From: Naganishia liquefaciens
Lineage: Eukaryota > Basidiomycota > Tremellomycetes > Filobasidiales > Filobasidiaceae
Assembly: GCA_013423385.1 (NCBI GenBank)
Contig: BLZA01000030.1
Coordinates: 1,443,168-1,507,167 of the forward strand
DNA length: 64,000 bases
Direction: 5' to 3'
This document shows positions 12,803-24,952 of this stretch, one piece after another. How positions within the stretch are numbered: position 1 is the first letter of the stretch; every line of letters starts with the position of its first letter. The notes under the pieces are model-generated. The model had not been told where the DNA came from and made no database searches. It saw nothing but the letters and a program-made list of their open reading frames with translations. Both the position numbers and the translations under genes were made by a program.

Positions 12803-15800
12803 TCAGGCCTTGCGCAAGCCAGGAAGTATCCCTCGGACTCTTGATTTGGCAGGTGGGCTTCGCGGCCGATTGACGATACTTGGACCGGTGGCTCCAGCGG
12901 CAGCGTTCACTTGCATACTGGAAGAAAAGGGCGCTCCTAAAGTCAAAGCAGACAAAGAGCCATTGCCCCCAGTAGCGCTTGTCGATGTTGAACCCGCTCC
13001 CCGCTTCGGGTTCAACGGGGATAGCACGCTGCCGCTCTGGGTTTTGCTGCCTGAGTTGGTTGAATTGTTACCACTTTCTTTGCGGATGGCAGCTCCTGGA
13101 ACCTTTCGTTTCGTCAGAGAAGAGCCAGTGGGTTGAGAGCCTGTCCCTCCAAAGGGACTGCTTGTGGTAGAGCCGCTGGCAAAGTGGAAACCCCCAACGG
13201 ACTGGAGTTGTCCGCTGTCGCCCATCTGGGCCAGTCGCCGCGCCTTTTCGTGTTTGTTCTGCACCGCCCGGAAGTCTACAACAGGCAATGGAAAGGATCA
13301 GTCGAGACTTCAGTATGATCATGACTGGATCTACGGCGTAATAGATCTTCCCACTTGATCTCGTCCCGAGAAGCAATCTTGGATCGCGTTGTCGCCACAC
13401 TTGAGGTGTACGTCCTGTCAAAAAGGAAGATCTCAACCAGGAAACGCACAACCAGCTGAATCTTGAGCTTACGCTTTCGGCATGGTATGGAGATATCCCA
13501 TAGAGCTGACCGCATTCAGCCGATTCCGCAGCGACACAAAGGCACTGCTTTGCGGGAGCATCATCAGAAGCCCATAGAGGCACTTGAATAGATAGGGGTA
13601 TTTCTCGGGCTCCAGAAGCTGAAGTCGAAGCGCTGTTGACGGTTCAATGTCAGGAGCCGTCTTATAGTTCTTTCGGACTCGAAGCCGGCTTACAGGTGAA
13701 AATTGGACTTTCAATCAGCATGACGAGTTTGTCAATCTGTACTAATAGTGCCACTGTCATCTCCAGCTCCGCACTTTGATAGCGAAGGATCATCAGAGAG
13801 ATCGAGTACAAATGTTGCGCGGACTTACAATATTTGCAGAAGGTTGGAAGCATGTTCATATGCTTGCGCCAGCAAGCATAAAGAGAATGCTGCGACAGCA
13901 TTATGGCACCAAGACTTGTAGATCGAGATGAACAAGGCTTGTCCATCCTGCCGGGCAAGTCATCGTTGAGCAGAATCAGTCAGGTACAATGGACCTCTAG
14001 CAGATCTGTTACCTACCTTGGATTCTATGCTCTTCAACCTCTTACGGAAGTCAGAAAGTTCCGGTGAAGTGATCAGAATCATGTTGAGCTTGACGACCAT
14101 CATGCTTGCAAATTCTAGGTCCTGAAAGCCACATCAACATGCCATGAGATAGGTAGGCCTTGAAGAGACCACATCATGACTGACTTCGTCCTTTTCGAGC
14201 ACCTCCGCCATTGTCCTGAATATCCGCTCTGAATTGAGATTTACGCACAATTGACGAATGATCAAGCTTCCTCTATTCTCGAGCAATCTCCGATCGGTAC
14301 TGAAAAGCTCAAGTAGTTTGACAAGAAAGCTGGCAAACCAGCTGTCTTCTGAATTGGCGGATATCTGGGCCAAAAGTTGCAGGTCATGCTTGATAACCTT
14401 TGTTTATGGGCGAGGGACTGTCAGCTGCCCGTTGGGTGTCCGATTCAACTTTCGACTTACCTCCTCGGATGGATCAGACAGTGTCTTCAGTAAAGCTGGG
14501 AATGTCCCATCGTCTCTGGCAAAAAGCTTAACAAGGGGTCTCAGTCTTTGCATAAAATCGCCTTCAAACTGGCCATTACCTCGCTAGGAGCCTTTCGGTG
14601 CAACATGGACAGCCACTCAAGAGCTGCGATCCGTGTTTCCTCGTGTTCGCTAACGAATTGGAGCGTGAGTACGTTTACCGTCTCGCGGATATCAAATGGG
14701 TCTTGCTCCGAAGCTTGTAGCTGAGTATCCGAAGTCGCTTGCTGCTGAGCCAACGAGCCGGCAGCTGGATTTGCAACCGGAATCGGTATCCCCGAAGGAG
14801 AGCCTGGTCGGCTCTTGTTGGGGTATTCGAAGGCTATCGGCGTCTGAGGCTCGGACGGTCCCGGGCTTACCGCCAACGATTTGGGTTTGATGATGTTTCC
14901 AGATGAAGGTAATGTGGTCAGGGAAGTAGTGGATCTCAGTCCCTCAGTGATCGCGTCTGAGCTTTTGCGCCGACTTGCAAGCCCTTCTGATGCTGTATCA
15001 TTTGGATTTGTATCTTTGCGAGCGCTTGAAGCAGTCGTGAGGGGTAGAGGTCCTGCAGCGACAGCTGCAGCATTGGGACCGTTGCCTGGAACCGAAGAAG
15101 CGCCAGTATGCGGTGTCGTCGGGTTTTGCGAAATTGATGAGCTCGTTCCTGCGAGCGGGGCAGTTTCGACAGGGTTCGCCTTCGGGTCCGGAAGGTTCTG
15201 TATGACTGAATACAGAAGCTGGTTGGTTTCAACTGCGGCGCTCTGGATATATGGACTGCCAGAACGTAGGTTATTAGCAGGCTTTCTTCAAGCTTGCGCA
15301 ACTCGAACTCACACATGATGTGCTAAGTTTGGCAAAATAGCTGGTATCAATCTCGGAGCGAACGGGACCATGACATGCTGAACGACAGTAAGGAAAGTAG
15401 CAATCCACCGCAGCGCGATAAGCTGGATCTGCTCATCTGTCGTCAATTCAATTTGAGGCATCAGCCAAGGCTGTTGTGGGGTCTCGGATACGTAAAGAGG
15501 AGACTTACCAGGATATGTCAGGTGATGTATCATGATGTCAATGATGCACGCGTGATCGACGTAGACGTCTTGTCCGGGGATCCATGCTGCATGCTCTTCG
15601 GGTTCTTGGTCTTCGCCATATGCATCATGACCGTGCTCCAACGCCGACTCTACGCCATCGTTTCCGGCTTCTTCGTCCTCATGTAACTCATCGAGGTCCG
15701 CCAGGTCTGGGCTCATGATAGATTTCATGGTGTGGGAAGAATCTCCAGCCGCATCAGAATTTGCCCCAAGACCGGTATGGCCGCTTTCCAACTCCGAGCC

Positions 15801-17811
15801 CTCAGTATTGAGCGTGTTTTTACTCGCACGCCGACGGACACCTGGGTACGTTGACGATGCATGGAAATCGGAAACGCGCCGAGCGGTTGGATGTCCGGAC
15901 TCCATGGGTCCCTGCGTTCGATTTGCTGAATGAGTTTCGGAATGACGTTGCTGGACCCGGGCAATATGCTTGATTTCGCGAAGAAAGTCTGATAGTACCG
16001 TTTCAGCGGCAATCTTGACGTCTGGGTTCGGATCAGACAAGTACTTCCTGTTGAAAACTTCGTTAGACGGCTGCTTGCAACCCTCGATGGAGCGGATACT
16101 CACAATAAGCCATCCAGAAATTCCGGCAGATAACTGACCAGTTCCAAATCGGGAACCGAGTCCAAAATCATGATCCAACTGACTAGATGGCTTCTCGTGA
16201 ATGGCGAGATCACGTATATTCTTTCGCTTAGTAAGGGAATAAATTTCGCAAGAGAGAAGGCCAGCCTGGGAGCCGGATTGGAGATCCTCTGCGGCTGTTG
16301 TGCCACGGGGACGGCAGATTCGCCCTGACTTGCACCCGTAATTTCTATGCGTCCTGCTTCTGCAACCGCGAACCCGGATGATAAATGACCCTGAGATGGT
16401 GTCGGCGACGTCGAATGCTGTGATGCTGAAGATGCATTGACAGACAGGTGATTAACTTGCGTGGAGGGCACTGCTGATTGCGTCGATAGGATTCTGTGGT
16501 GACCCGAGCCGGTCGCTCCCGAGCTCGTCCCGGGTGTTGATACAGGTCCCACTTTAGCATTCGCCGAATGAGTAGCGCCAAGACCGTGAGGCGATGGGTC
16601 ACGAGTCGCAGCAGGCGAGTCTGTCCGCTCTCCAGGAAGTACTCCGTTCCCGCTCTTGGGCTCGTCCGCAAGGTTGGCGCTGTTACTTGTATGTTGGAAG
16701 ACCCCTGATTGCGGCCGAGCCAGATAGCTTGTCGTGCTTGCTACCGATCCTTGCGAACGGGGCTGTGGTAGAGATGCACCAGCTTGTTGGGCCGAAAGGC
16801 TCACTGGAATCGGCAGCGGCAAATCTTGGGCCGCCATCACGGGACTGTCCTCGAGTGGATGACTTCGTACCTGATTGCCCTCGCGGATAGGCATACCGAT
16901 CGTCTTTCCGGCTACACTGCCGGCGCCGTGCAATAAAGCATGTTGTCGGTAATGATAACTTGATTGCGGAAATTTGCCATCGAGAACGTCACCCTCTTGT
17001 TGCCGCTCATGCCAGTGTTCGGACCCATACGTATTAAAAGTAAGATCCACGTTCTCGGGGTATTGTGAGACGTAGTTGAGTGCCGTCTCAGCGACGATGT
17101 CTTTCAGCAACCGATCTAACAGTTCTGCTCCGTTTTTGACTGATGCTTCGGAGTCTGCGGAAAGCTAAGCACAATTATAAGCGTCGTTTGACTCCAGTCA
17201 TCGAATTCTTCATACCTTGCTCAAGGCATCAAAGATTCCGTTAAAGTGCACGAGAATCTCTCCCTTGCACACTTTGGCAATATTGTAGAGGCTCTCGCAA
17301 GCGTAATACCTCACTCTGCTCTCTGGATCTGAAAAACAGCCTAGAACTCTCGGGATAACGACGCTGAGCCATTGAGCAAACTTTTGTCCGAGCGCAATAG
17401 CAGTCGCTGCGAGACCGATGAGTCCACCATTTCGGGCGTGCAGCGCTGATGAGGGTGAGGTAAACATAAGGCATAGCTGATTGATTATCCTCGTAATTTT
17501 CGCATTGTCTGCTGCTGAAACAACCCTAGATATGGCAGGGCATCACAGCGGTAGCTCTTAGCATCCTGCTTTGGATTGCGCGTGATGACGCTTCACTCAC
17601 TTCTCGAGCTCCAGTGCCGCCCCCTTTCTCCGGTCGTAGAGCTTATCATTCAGCCCTGAAAGGACAGGTAAATATCGAATATAGCACGATATCGCAACTA
17701 CATCATTTACTACGCACCTCTCACTATAGTCGCATCTAGAGCATGATCAAAGTTCGTAAAAGGGGAATTTAGCTCTACAGAACTTGTCGGTACACTATTC
17801 CGCTCACCCAT
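12803..17811 (-). CDS. VAC14: VAC14, scaffold of the PI(3,5)P2 kinase complex
   Basis: ATG at 17811. The N-terminus joins across an intron as [17 protein letters not shown], the VAC14 signature. HEAT repeats follow: [19 protein letters not shown], then [17 protein letters not shown], the C-terminal part of the VAC14_Fab1-binding segment, and [21 protein letters not shown]. The conserved C-terminal domain ([20 protein letters not shown], then [14 protein letters not shown]) lies at 13200-13600. After that comes a Ser/Gly/Asn-rich tail ending at the stop at 12803. A disordered insert (16250-17000) interrupts the HEAT region. Vac14 forms an oligomeric scaffold for Fab1/PIKfyve and Fig4 on the vacuole or endolysosome (known). 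About a dozen short introns. It shares a 480-nt divergent promoter with TOM7. Confidence 0.92.
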
Positions 17812-18291
17812 AGCCGCATATGAGATGTCACAGGTTAAACTCCAACCCCGCCGTTACGAATGCTCCCAGCCAGGACGAAGATGGTATTCCAGTGGGTGAA
17901 TGTGGTAGATAAGGTCTCGATTGCGTGAAAGACCTCGACCGAGTACGCCTGGTCGCCGGCTGTTTCGACTTCGTTGCGATGTGATTCAGCAATAATTCTT
18001 CTCTCCCGTTCTGTGACACGGATAGTCCTTGTGTCACCGCGACACGCAGTGCGCACAATGTATGTTGGTTGAATGAAGACCTACTCGGCATCATCATGCC
18101 ATCATCCGGTTGCTCGCAGCTGAAACATCCTTAGTCAGCGCCGGCTCCGCATTCGCCTTTTCCCTAGAAGCGATCGAGCGAGTGGCCAGGTTTCTGGCTC
18201 GTGCGTATGCAAGTCGACCTGACAAGCTGACTTGCGCATCAACGTCCACATCGCGAATCCTGATCCACGCGCTTACAAGACATACAACACA
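17812..18291. promoter_or_regulatory. Divergent promoter VAC14/TOM7
   Basis: This 480-nt gap separates two oppositely oriented start codons and must hold both promoters. Open frames here lack resemblance to proteins. No specific factor site is claimed. Confidence 0.5.
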
Positions 18292-18572
18292 ATGGCCCTC
18301 TCCGACGAAACCAAAGACAAAATTAACACCGCCATCGGCGTTGGCAAGGTGGGCGTTTGCGCTCATGAAGCTCTGCTCTGTTGGCTGACCTCTTCGCCTT
18401 CTCTTAGAACATCGTCGTCTACGGATGGATCCCATTCGTTCTCTACGTCGGATACACCAGGTCGAACCCTCAGCCTAACTTGATCAAGTGCGTTGAAGGA
18501 GCAGCTTGAGAGGCATGCATCCACTTATAGACGTTCTTTACTTTCAAAAGGCTCATCAGCCCGCTGGCTTAA
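18292..18572 (+). CDS. TOM7: TOM7, small subunit of the mitochondrial outer-membrane translocase
   Basis: Exons 18292-18348, 18408-18487 and 18551-18572 give 52 aa, within the 50-60 aa typical of Tom7. The sequence starts MALSDETKDKINTAIGVGK. It continues through the single membrane segment NIVVYGWIPFVLYVGYTRS and ends NPQPNLIKLISPLA. The GWIPFVLYVG core is diagnostic. Tom7 modulates assembly and stability of the TOM complex (known). The last coding exon is 22 nt, and the gene is too short and split for simple ORF searches. Confidence 0.95.
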
Positions 18573-19884
18573 GGTCGAGGAATCAGGTTATGGTGGGTGT
18601 CCTTGTCGCTTCTGGATACTGGATGCTGATCACATTCTCCTACATCAGGGATATGATCAGATGTACACCATTCATGTATCATACAACGCGCGAAATATCT
18701 ATCGACATTAGCAACATTGACATTATTAGAACCCTAGGAGTCCTGTCGCTCAGCACAAGATCGCCAGAGTGCTTCGAGTTTATTGACGTAGACCGGAATC
18801 TTCCGCAGTTCTCCGCTCCACATGATGATGAGATTGCATGAGATATCGAAGAGGTGGCAGGAATTAACGGTCGATAAATGGTGAGTTTGATCTTGACATT
18901 TCCCGTTCCCTCCTCTCCTCTTCCCTCATATTCAACAGCCTGTGCCAAGCAAGCATGATGATTTACCCAACAGAAATGATCGGACTCCTCGAAGGGAATG
19001 ATCTATCCTCGCCCCGCACGCCAGTCTTGCCTCTCCGCGTCTTATCGTACCCGCGGTTTGTTTCCTCTCGAGACGACGTTGCTGTGGTTGTTGGACGAGA
19101 GGTGGACTGGCCAAGCGCGCGATGGATAACAAATTGGCATCTGACATCTCGTTGTCCGACGCTGAAGGAGGACGACGAACTTGAGGGCCCGGTGCATATT
19201 CTTGGCGCAAATCGTACTCATCGCTCACTTTTCCACAGATCTGGGCGCATTCAGCGAAGCGAAGGAGACAGCTTGGATGACATTTCCCTTTTGAGCTGTT
19301 TAGAGACGATTACTTTGCACTTGATAGCCTCGGCATGATTAATAACCGATGCCCAACCATTGACATGCAGTAATCCTCTTGTCAGGGTCATCTTCGACTT
19401 TGGATTTCGATGTATCTGCCTGGAAAGACCAAGCAATACAAAGCTGATGTCTCCCTATAGCAATGTGAATCTAGACCTTCTGACCTTAGTCAGTTCAAGT
19501 CAAACCCAACTAGAAAGATGAAAGAGATGTCCCATATTCAGTTTTCCTATAAGCCCATCCGGCTGAGCAACTTTACCAAACGCTATGGCATTCTTCTGGT
19601 AAAGTCAAGGCTCACTAAGAGCCCATATAGTACGTTTTCCTGGGTTACCAGGATTCATGTCTGGTGGTGCAATACCGCTTGAGAAGGGCAACTTCGCAAT
19701 CTCAGAAGCACATCTCGGGACGAAGAACGATCGGCGAGTTGATCGATAGGTGTTTCAGCCGCGTTTCAGCTTCTCATTTCGTCTGGTGAGAAATTCGACA
19801 AGCTGTTGAACCCGCATATATCGAGAGCTGCTGTCACAGAAAGATCACAGGAAGACAGCACCGCCCGATTTCTGACCCTTGACC
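18573..19884. other. 1.3 kb region without a confident gene
   Basis: Between TOM7 and HIS6. On the minus strand, 18935-19290 is open with non-random composition (FAECAQICGK, VSDEYDLRQEYAPGP, PLVQQPQQRR). It starts at a splice-like boundary, has no ATG of its own and matches no family I know. It is left unassigned. The 3' part (19440-19880) should contain the HIS6 promoter. Confidence 0.35.
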
Positions 19885-21168
19885 ATGACATCTACGCCCC
19901 ATACGCCCGGCCAACGCCGGCACAGTCAGTTCCGGCCATGTATCGACCTTCACGGAGGAGTCGTCAAGCAGATCGTCGGCGGTACCCTGGGCACGGATGA
20001 TTCCAAACTCAAGACAAATTTCGTCGCTACGTGAGTCCGGAAAACTCACGCCGAGTCCCGAGCTGAAACTTTTGCGTAGCCAGTCGCCGGAAGAGTTCGC
20101 AGAAATGTACAGGAAGAATGACCTGACTGGCGGACATGTGATCAAGCTTGGTCCAGGCAACGACCAAGCAGCAAGAAAGGCTCTGGCTGCTTGGCCTGGG
20201 GGATTGCAGGTCGGCGGTGGCATTCAAGTATCCAATGCTCAAGAGTGGATAGATGCAGGTGCAGAGAAGGTGTGTGGTTCAGTGAGGCGGCCGCTCCTGG
20301 AACGTGTTAACTAAGAGTTGGTTTTCATTACAGGTTATCGTAACATCTGCACTCTTCCCAAATCAAAAGTTCTCGCTCGAGCGACTTCAAGAGTTTGCGG
20401 CAGTCGTCAGCAAGGAGAGACTGGTAGTTGATGTCAGGTATGCCTGAAGACAGAGTGTATCTCCCTCGCTCAGCTATAGCTGATGTCTTGCACATACAGT
20501 TGCCGTAAACGGGGTGACAAGTGGATAGTTGCCATGAATAAGTGGCAAGATCTGACAGATATGGAGGTAAACCAAGGTTAGTGCATTCCGATCATCGGTT
20601 CGGGAACCAGATTGATGGGAATTTAACAGAATCCATATCGCTACTGGAGCAATACTGCAGGTAAGTGATATTTCGCAATGTGCATTGCGGTAATGTTGAC
20701 GAGATCTCACGGAAAAAAGCGAACTTTTGATACACGCTGCGGATGTAGAAGGCCTTTGCCAGGGGATCGATGAAGAGTTGGTTCAGAGTGAGTCAAGCAT
20801 CGCGGTAACCCAGTCATCTGGTTGACCCTTCTTTTCTTGAAAATCGATAGAGCTCGGAAAATGGGTCAGCATTCCCTGCACGTATGCCGGTGGTGCCAGA
20901 GGTGGGTCACTGACTCGGCACTTTGGCTAGTGGATCATACTGAACATGACCTTCACAAACACAGAGCTTGCGGATCTGGAATTGGTCGACAGATTGTCTC
21001 AAGGCAAGGTCGATTTGACATATGGCAGGCAAGCATCGTCATCACCGGTATTAACGACGGTTGACTGACATCTTATTGTCCGGCAGTGCACTCGATATCT
21101 TTGGCGGAAAGACCGTAAAGTTCGACGACTTGGTAAAGCTCAACTTTAGTATGCGTCATTCTCCATGA
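19885..21168 (+). CDS. HIS6: HIS6, ProFAR isomerase (histidine biosynthesis)
   Basis: Exons: 19885-20030, 20080-20269, 20334-20437, 20500-20576, 20630-20660, 20720-20787, 20851-20901, 20965-21027 and 21087-21168. It catalyses isomerisation of 5'-ProFAR to PRFAR (EC 5.3.1.16). The TIM-barrel begins [18 protein letters not shown], where the catalytic Asp lies in CIDLHGG. Phosphate-binding strands follow: [17 protein letters not shown] and CTYAGGAR. The end reads [18 protein letters not shown]. Every junction preserves the frame. The last intron (21028-21086) has a GC donor (AG|GCAAGC) instead of GT. The identity is firm. Confidence 0.94.
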
Positions 21169-21417
21169 GCATAATGATTGTAGTGTCTGGGCAGGAAGGC
21201 CAGAACAGCTGAGATTTCAGCATGATTGAGAGAAATAACAAATCGTCGAGCAGGGAAGGATGCCATCACATCGTAATCGTTCTGCGAATCTCCATGTTAC
21301 CTTTTTCGTTTACATTCACTGCAAAGCACCGGTCATTGGCGGAACAACCGGACATGAAATCAATTATAGATTCAAAGTGTGACCGCCTTCTGCCTTCGAA
21401 GAATCGTTTCCACCTAT

Positions 21418-22043
21418 TTACTTCTTGGCAACGTGGGCAGCAAGGTCGGCCAAAAGCGCTCGTCGCTTGTACTTGCCGTCCTGGATAACGCCGGCGTCAG
21501 CGTCACCGGAGAAGATGCCGCTGACAGTGACCTGTGGAGGGGATTGATTGTCAAACAAATACCCGGTAGGATATGAAGGAGACGAGACGCACGAAAGTGG
21601 AACCCTCAAGGTCTCCGGAGGTGACGGGGTAGCACTTGATGGTTGTCAAGGCGCTCGAGTAGGAGAGAGCGGGCTCAGAGCTGATGACGGAGTAGGTGAT
21701 GTAGTGGTCCAAGGACGAGTGCTCCTCCTGCTTGACTTCCTGGACGGTACCGTCCTAATGGAGAAACACGTCAGCTCAGCCAAACTTCGTAATCACGCTT
21801 GCACCCACAGTGAAGGTGAACTTGTAGACATCAGCTTCATCAGACACGCCCTTGACGACCTCGGAAGACTTCAAGGCCGAAGACCATTCGGCGAATCGAC
21901 CGAGCTTGATCAAGGTCTGTTCCGGAAAAAGGCATGAAACTCTGTTCTTTGGAGAATGCGTCCGTCGTGCTTACCCAGACATCGGAAAAGTTTCCCTTGA
22001 TGACGGCGCTTTCGAGAACGTGAGTGGAAGTGGGGACAGACAT
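21418..22043 (-). CDS. SRPBCC/Bet v 1-like (START-fold) small protein
   Basis: ATG at 22043: MSVPTSTHVLESAVIKGN, then FSDVW. Introns follow at DVW|TLIKLGRFAEW, at FT|DGTVQEVKQEEHSSL and at STF|VTVSGIFSGDADAG. The protein ends AHVAKK and is about 150 aa. The pattern (SxxxTSTHxLxxP, W, WSSALKSSEVV, VxEVKxEEH, ITYSVISSEPALSYSSALTTI) is that of the polyketide cyclase/Bet v 1-like SRPBCC family common in fungi, which binds hydrophobic ligands in a helix-grip fold. The substrate is unknown. It is tail-to-tail with HIS6 and divergent from PRE10. Confidence 0.75.
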
Positions 22044-22384
22044 GATGTTGATTTGCGGCTGCGTATGCGTGTCAAGTGCGTGGATGTGTTGGAGATGTCA
22101 ACCCGGTTGACCATCGGCGACATCTCGAAAGTCGAGTTCAAAATTGCTTGCATGACGACAGCAACCTTTGAGCGGGACGGACATACTCGCAGCTGTCCGC
22201 CTTGATTGCGCGTCGCCTGATGACGAGAGCGGGCCACAGTCGAGATTCAAGCTTCAAGTTGGTGTGAATGCAAGGTGCGGCCATCTTGCGGAACGCTTCT
22301 CCCACAACTTGTCAGAGCCAATTTGATACGTAAAAACCGACATATACAACGCCTGACTAGAACAATCGAAACGAAAACCGCGCA

Positions 22385-23542
22385 ATGAGCTCAATAGGCA
22401 CAGGTATGTCGATGCAATCGGTCACCTCTCTCATTCCGCATACTTATCGGTGTTCCTCCTTTAGGTTACGACGTACGTGGAACACCTTCAAGGCCGCCGC
22501 TCGAGTACTGATTGGACCTCTTTTCAGCTGTCGGTATCCACCTATAGCCCGGACGGTCGTCTTTTCCAGGTAGAATATGCATCAAAGGCAGCGGAGAACT
22601 CGGGGTGAGTATAGTGGAATGCTGGATCGTGCGTTCGCCATCGGTGGAGCTCATCAATCATTTGTGATAGCCTGGCGATTGGTCTCAAATGCAAGGACGG
22701 TGTGGTGTTAGCGGTCGAGAAGATTGTTCAGTCAAAGTTGCTGGTTAAAGGTGCAAACAGGAGAATTATGAGCTTGGACAATCACGTCGGAATGGTAAGC
22801 CTTTTTGCGATCTCTCTTTGTAATGACTTGCGCTGCAAGCGCAGGAGATAACGACACCATGTTTCCATTCTTGTTGACTTTATGACCTTGTCCCATCAGG
22901 TCTCATCAGGTCTCGTGGCAGATGGCAGACACCTTGCCAAGCGGGGAAGAGAAGAGGCGCAGAGTTTCCGAGATCAATATGGAACGCCCATGACCCTCAA
23001 GGTGAGTGTCTTGCATCTTCCGGCCTTACATCTCGAGGATGCAGCTGAATTCCTTGACTTTTAGGCTTTAATTGAACGAGTAGCAATGTACGAACACGCC
23101 TACACATGTTACGGCTCTGTTCGACCATTTGGAATTTCCACTATCGTCGCCGGCGTTGACAAGACGGGGCCGCAGCTATTCGTAGTGGAACCTTCAGGGA
23201 GCTACTATGGATACCGGGCAAGTGCCGTTGGCAAGGGCAGGCAATTGGCCAAGACAGAGTTGGAAAAGTTGGACTTGGCAAATATTACCGTCAAGCAAGG
23301 AGTCATGGAGGTCGCTCGGATGTAGGTCTTGTTCTCGCTCCCTCTCTGCCTCTCTTGCTGACTATCATTTCCACAGCGCCCACCTCGTGCACGATGACAA
23401 CAAAGACGGAAACTTTGAGCTGGAGATGACATGGATCGGTCCAGAATCTAAGGGTTTCCACGAGCATGTGCCACAGGATCTGCTCAAAGAGGCAGAAGAT
23501 GCGGCCAAGAGAGCTTTGGAGGAGGCTATGGAGGAAGACTGA
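22385..23542 (+). CDS. PRE10: 20S proteasome subunit alpha7 (PRE10/PSMA3)
   Basis: The protein begins [20 protein letters not shown], the alpha-ring N-terminus; SIGTGYDLS identifies alpha7. To build it, exon 1 (22385-22403) must be followed by an 8-nt exon (22465-22472) and then exon 3 from 22528. Later signatures: [46 protein letters not shown] and [19 protein letters not shown]. It ends EEAMEED, so it lacks the long acidic tail of yeast Pre10. It forms part of the gated alpha ring of the 20S core (known). It converges on DCTN6 with only 47 nt between stop codons. Confidence 0.95.
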
Positions 23543-23589
23543 TTGCAGGCAATGTATCGGCTGTCTCTCATATGCCGGGCGAGATTGTA

Positions 23590-24478
23590 TTATGGATCGA
23601 TTGCATCATGGCCCTGTCGGAATTTTGACGACAGCCTACAGAACGTTTCACACTGGCTTTCGTATTCTACTCGACCTAGAAGGATTTTGTAAGAATAGCT
23701 TGGTAATTGAGGGCGGATGGCACGATCGTACTTTGGTATAACCTCTCTCAGGTATTCCAGATGCTTCAACCTGTGAGCTTTCTCTTGCACTTGACCTTCT
23801 CCAGTACCGACTCTATGCATCGAGTCTTTCCCGTAAACAGATGTATAAGGTGCAATATATCCGGAATCAAGCGTTGTACCAGGACCTTTGCGTTTTCATA
23901 TCAGCTTCTCACACGCAAAGTTCATGCTTATCCCTTCTTACCAATGAAGCAGTGATGCGGCATCTTCACGTCCCCCCCGACATGACACTTTGTCTGGAAA
24001 ACATTGGCGGCACCTATATCCCGGGCTTTAATCCCTGGATATCCAAGGTTGATCAGATTATGCGTAGTACGACCGAGATGGGGCACCCACAAGCACCAAC
24101 CTCGAAGACATTCTCTTCGCCAATCGTCAGTCCTTCGTCTTGACTGGTATCGAAGAGAATTCGGTCCCGGTCCTGCGGAAGATAGAGCGCTTCCACTCAC
24201 TAGCACTCTATGATCGCATCCTCCTGAACATCACAATTCGGTCCGATGGTGATGGTCCCTCTATGAGCAAGGATTTGACAGAATGGATGTAAAACACAGC
24301 CTATACTGCAGGAAGGAAATTCAGCGACATTCGCCTTGAACCCAGGTCCAAGTGACCGCTTGCCTTCGCCAACCACAATGTTGCCCTTTAATACCGCATC
24401 AGCGCTGATGATTGCTCCTGGCGCAAATGTCAAGGTGTGCGGATGTATCGGCTGGGATTGCGGCTTTGCTGTCTGCAT
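23590..24478 (-). CDS. DCTN6: Dynactin subunit 6 (p27) homologue, left-handed beta-helix protein
   Basis: ATG at 24478 (MQTAKPQSQPIHPHTLTFAPG). Hexapeptide-repeat sequence follows: GAIISADAVLKGNIVVGEG, CVLHPFCQILAHRGTITIG, then IGEENVFEVG, AANVFQTKCHVGGDV and MPHHCFIG. The C-terminal helix VQEKAHRLKHLEYLREVIP matches the DCTN6 end (family pattern RVQ...LDFLMKILPNY). The first intron is most simply read with a GC donor (GAAG|GCAAGC) and a TATAG acceptor, joining VGEG to CVLHP. p27 pairs with p25 in the dynactin pointed-end complex and supports dynein cargo selection (known). The C-terminal extension after KYDRAIRPQ is longer than in animals. Confidence 0.85.
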
Positions 24479-24952
24479 CCTGCGGTATCCTGAAGATGAA
24501 GTTGCGCCACGATAGATGATGGTGTACCGCTGGCAGAACACCAGTCAGATGGTCTGGTAAAGAATCCTGTAGCGTTTGAATGGTCATCATGCGCTGCATT
24601 CAACGAACGCAATCCATGCATGTTTCAGCTGTCCCAATTGCTTCCGTCTTTTGTCAACCGCGCTCGCTCGCCGACCTCTCCGAAAGGCCAGATGGAATGG
24701 GTGTCAGTCGCTATGCGACAGTCGGGGCGTCTATCTGTTATGCCTCACACGGGATAGTAAGATCGAAATCCATATGTAATACCTCTCGCACGATGGCGCC
24801 CTATAGACCTACATATACCTGGTGATTATACAAATGCGTGTAATTGCTACATAAAGCGACAGTTGACTAACGTTGTCACCACTAGCTGATAGCTAGAAAA
24901 CATCATCCCGTGTGATTGTCCATCTTTTCGACCAAGGCCGCATAATTTCTGC
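24479..24952. other. Intergenic spacer between DCTN6 and the cyclin gene
   Basis: This is about 470 nt. Upstream frames of DCTN6 remain open a little way but add no family sequence. The remainder is AT-richer and holds the 3' end of the cyclin transcript. No gene seen. Confidence 0.5.
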
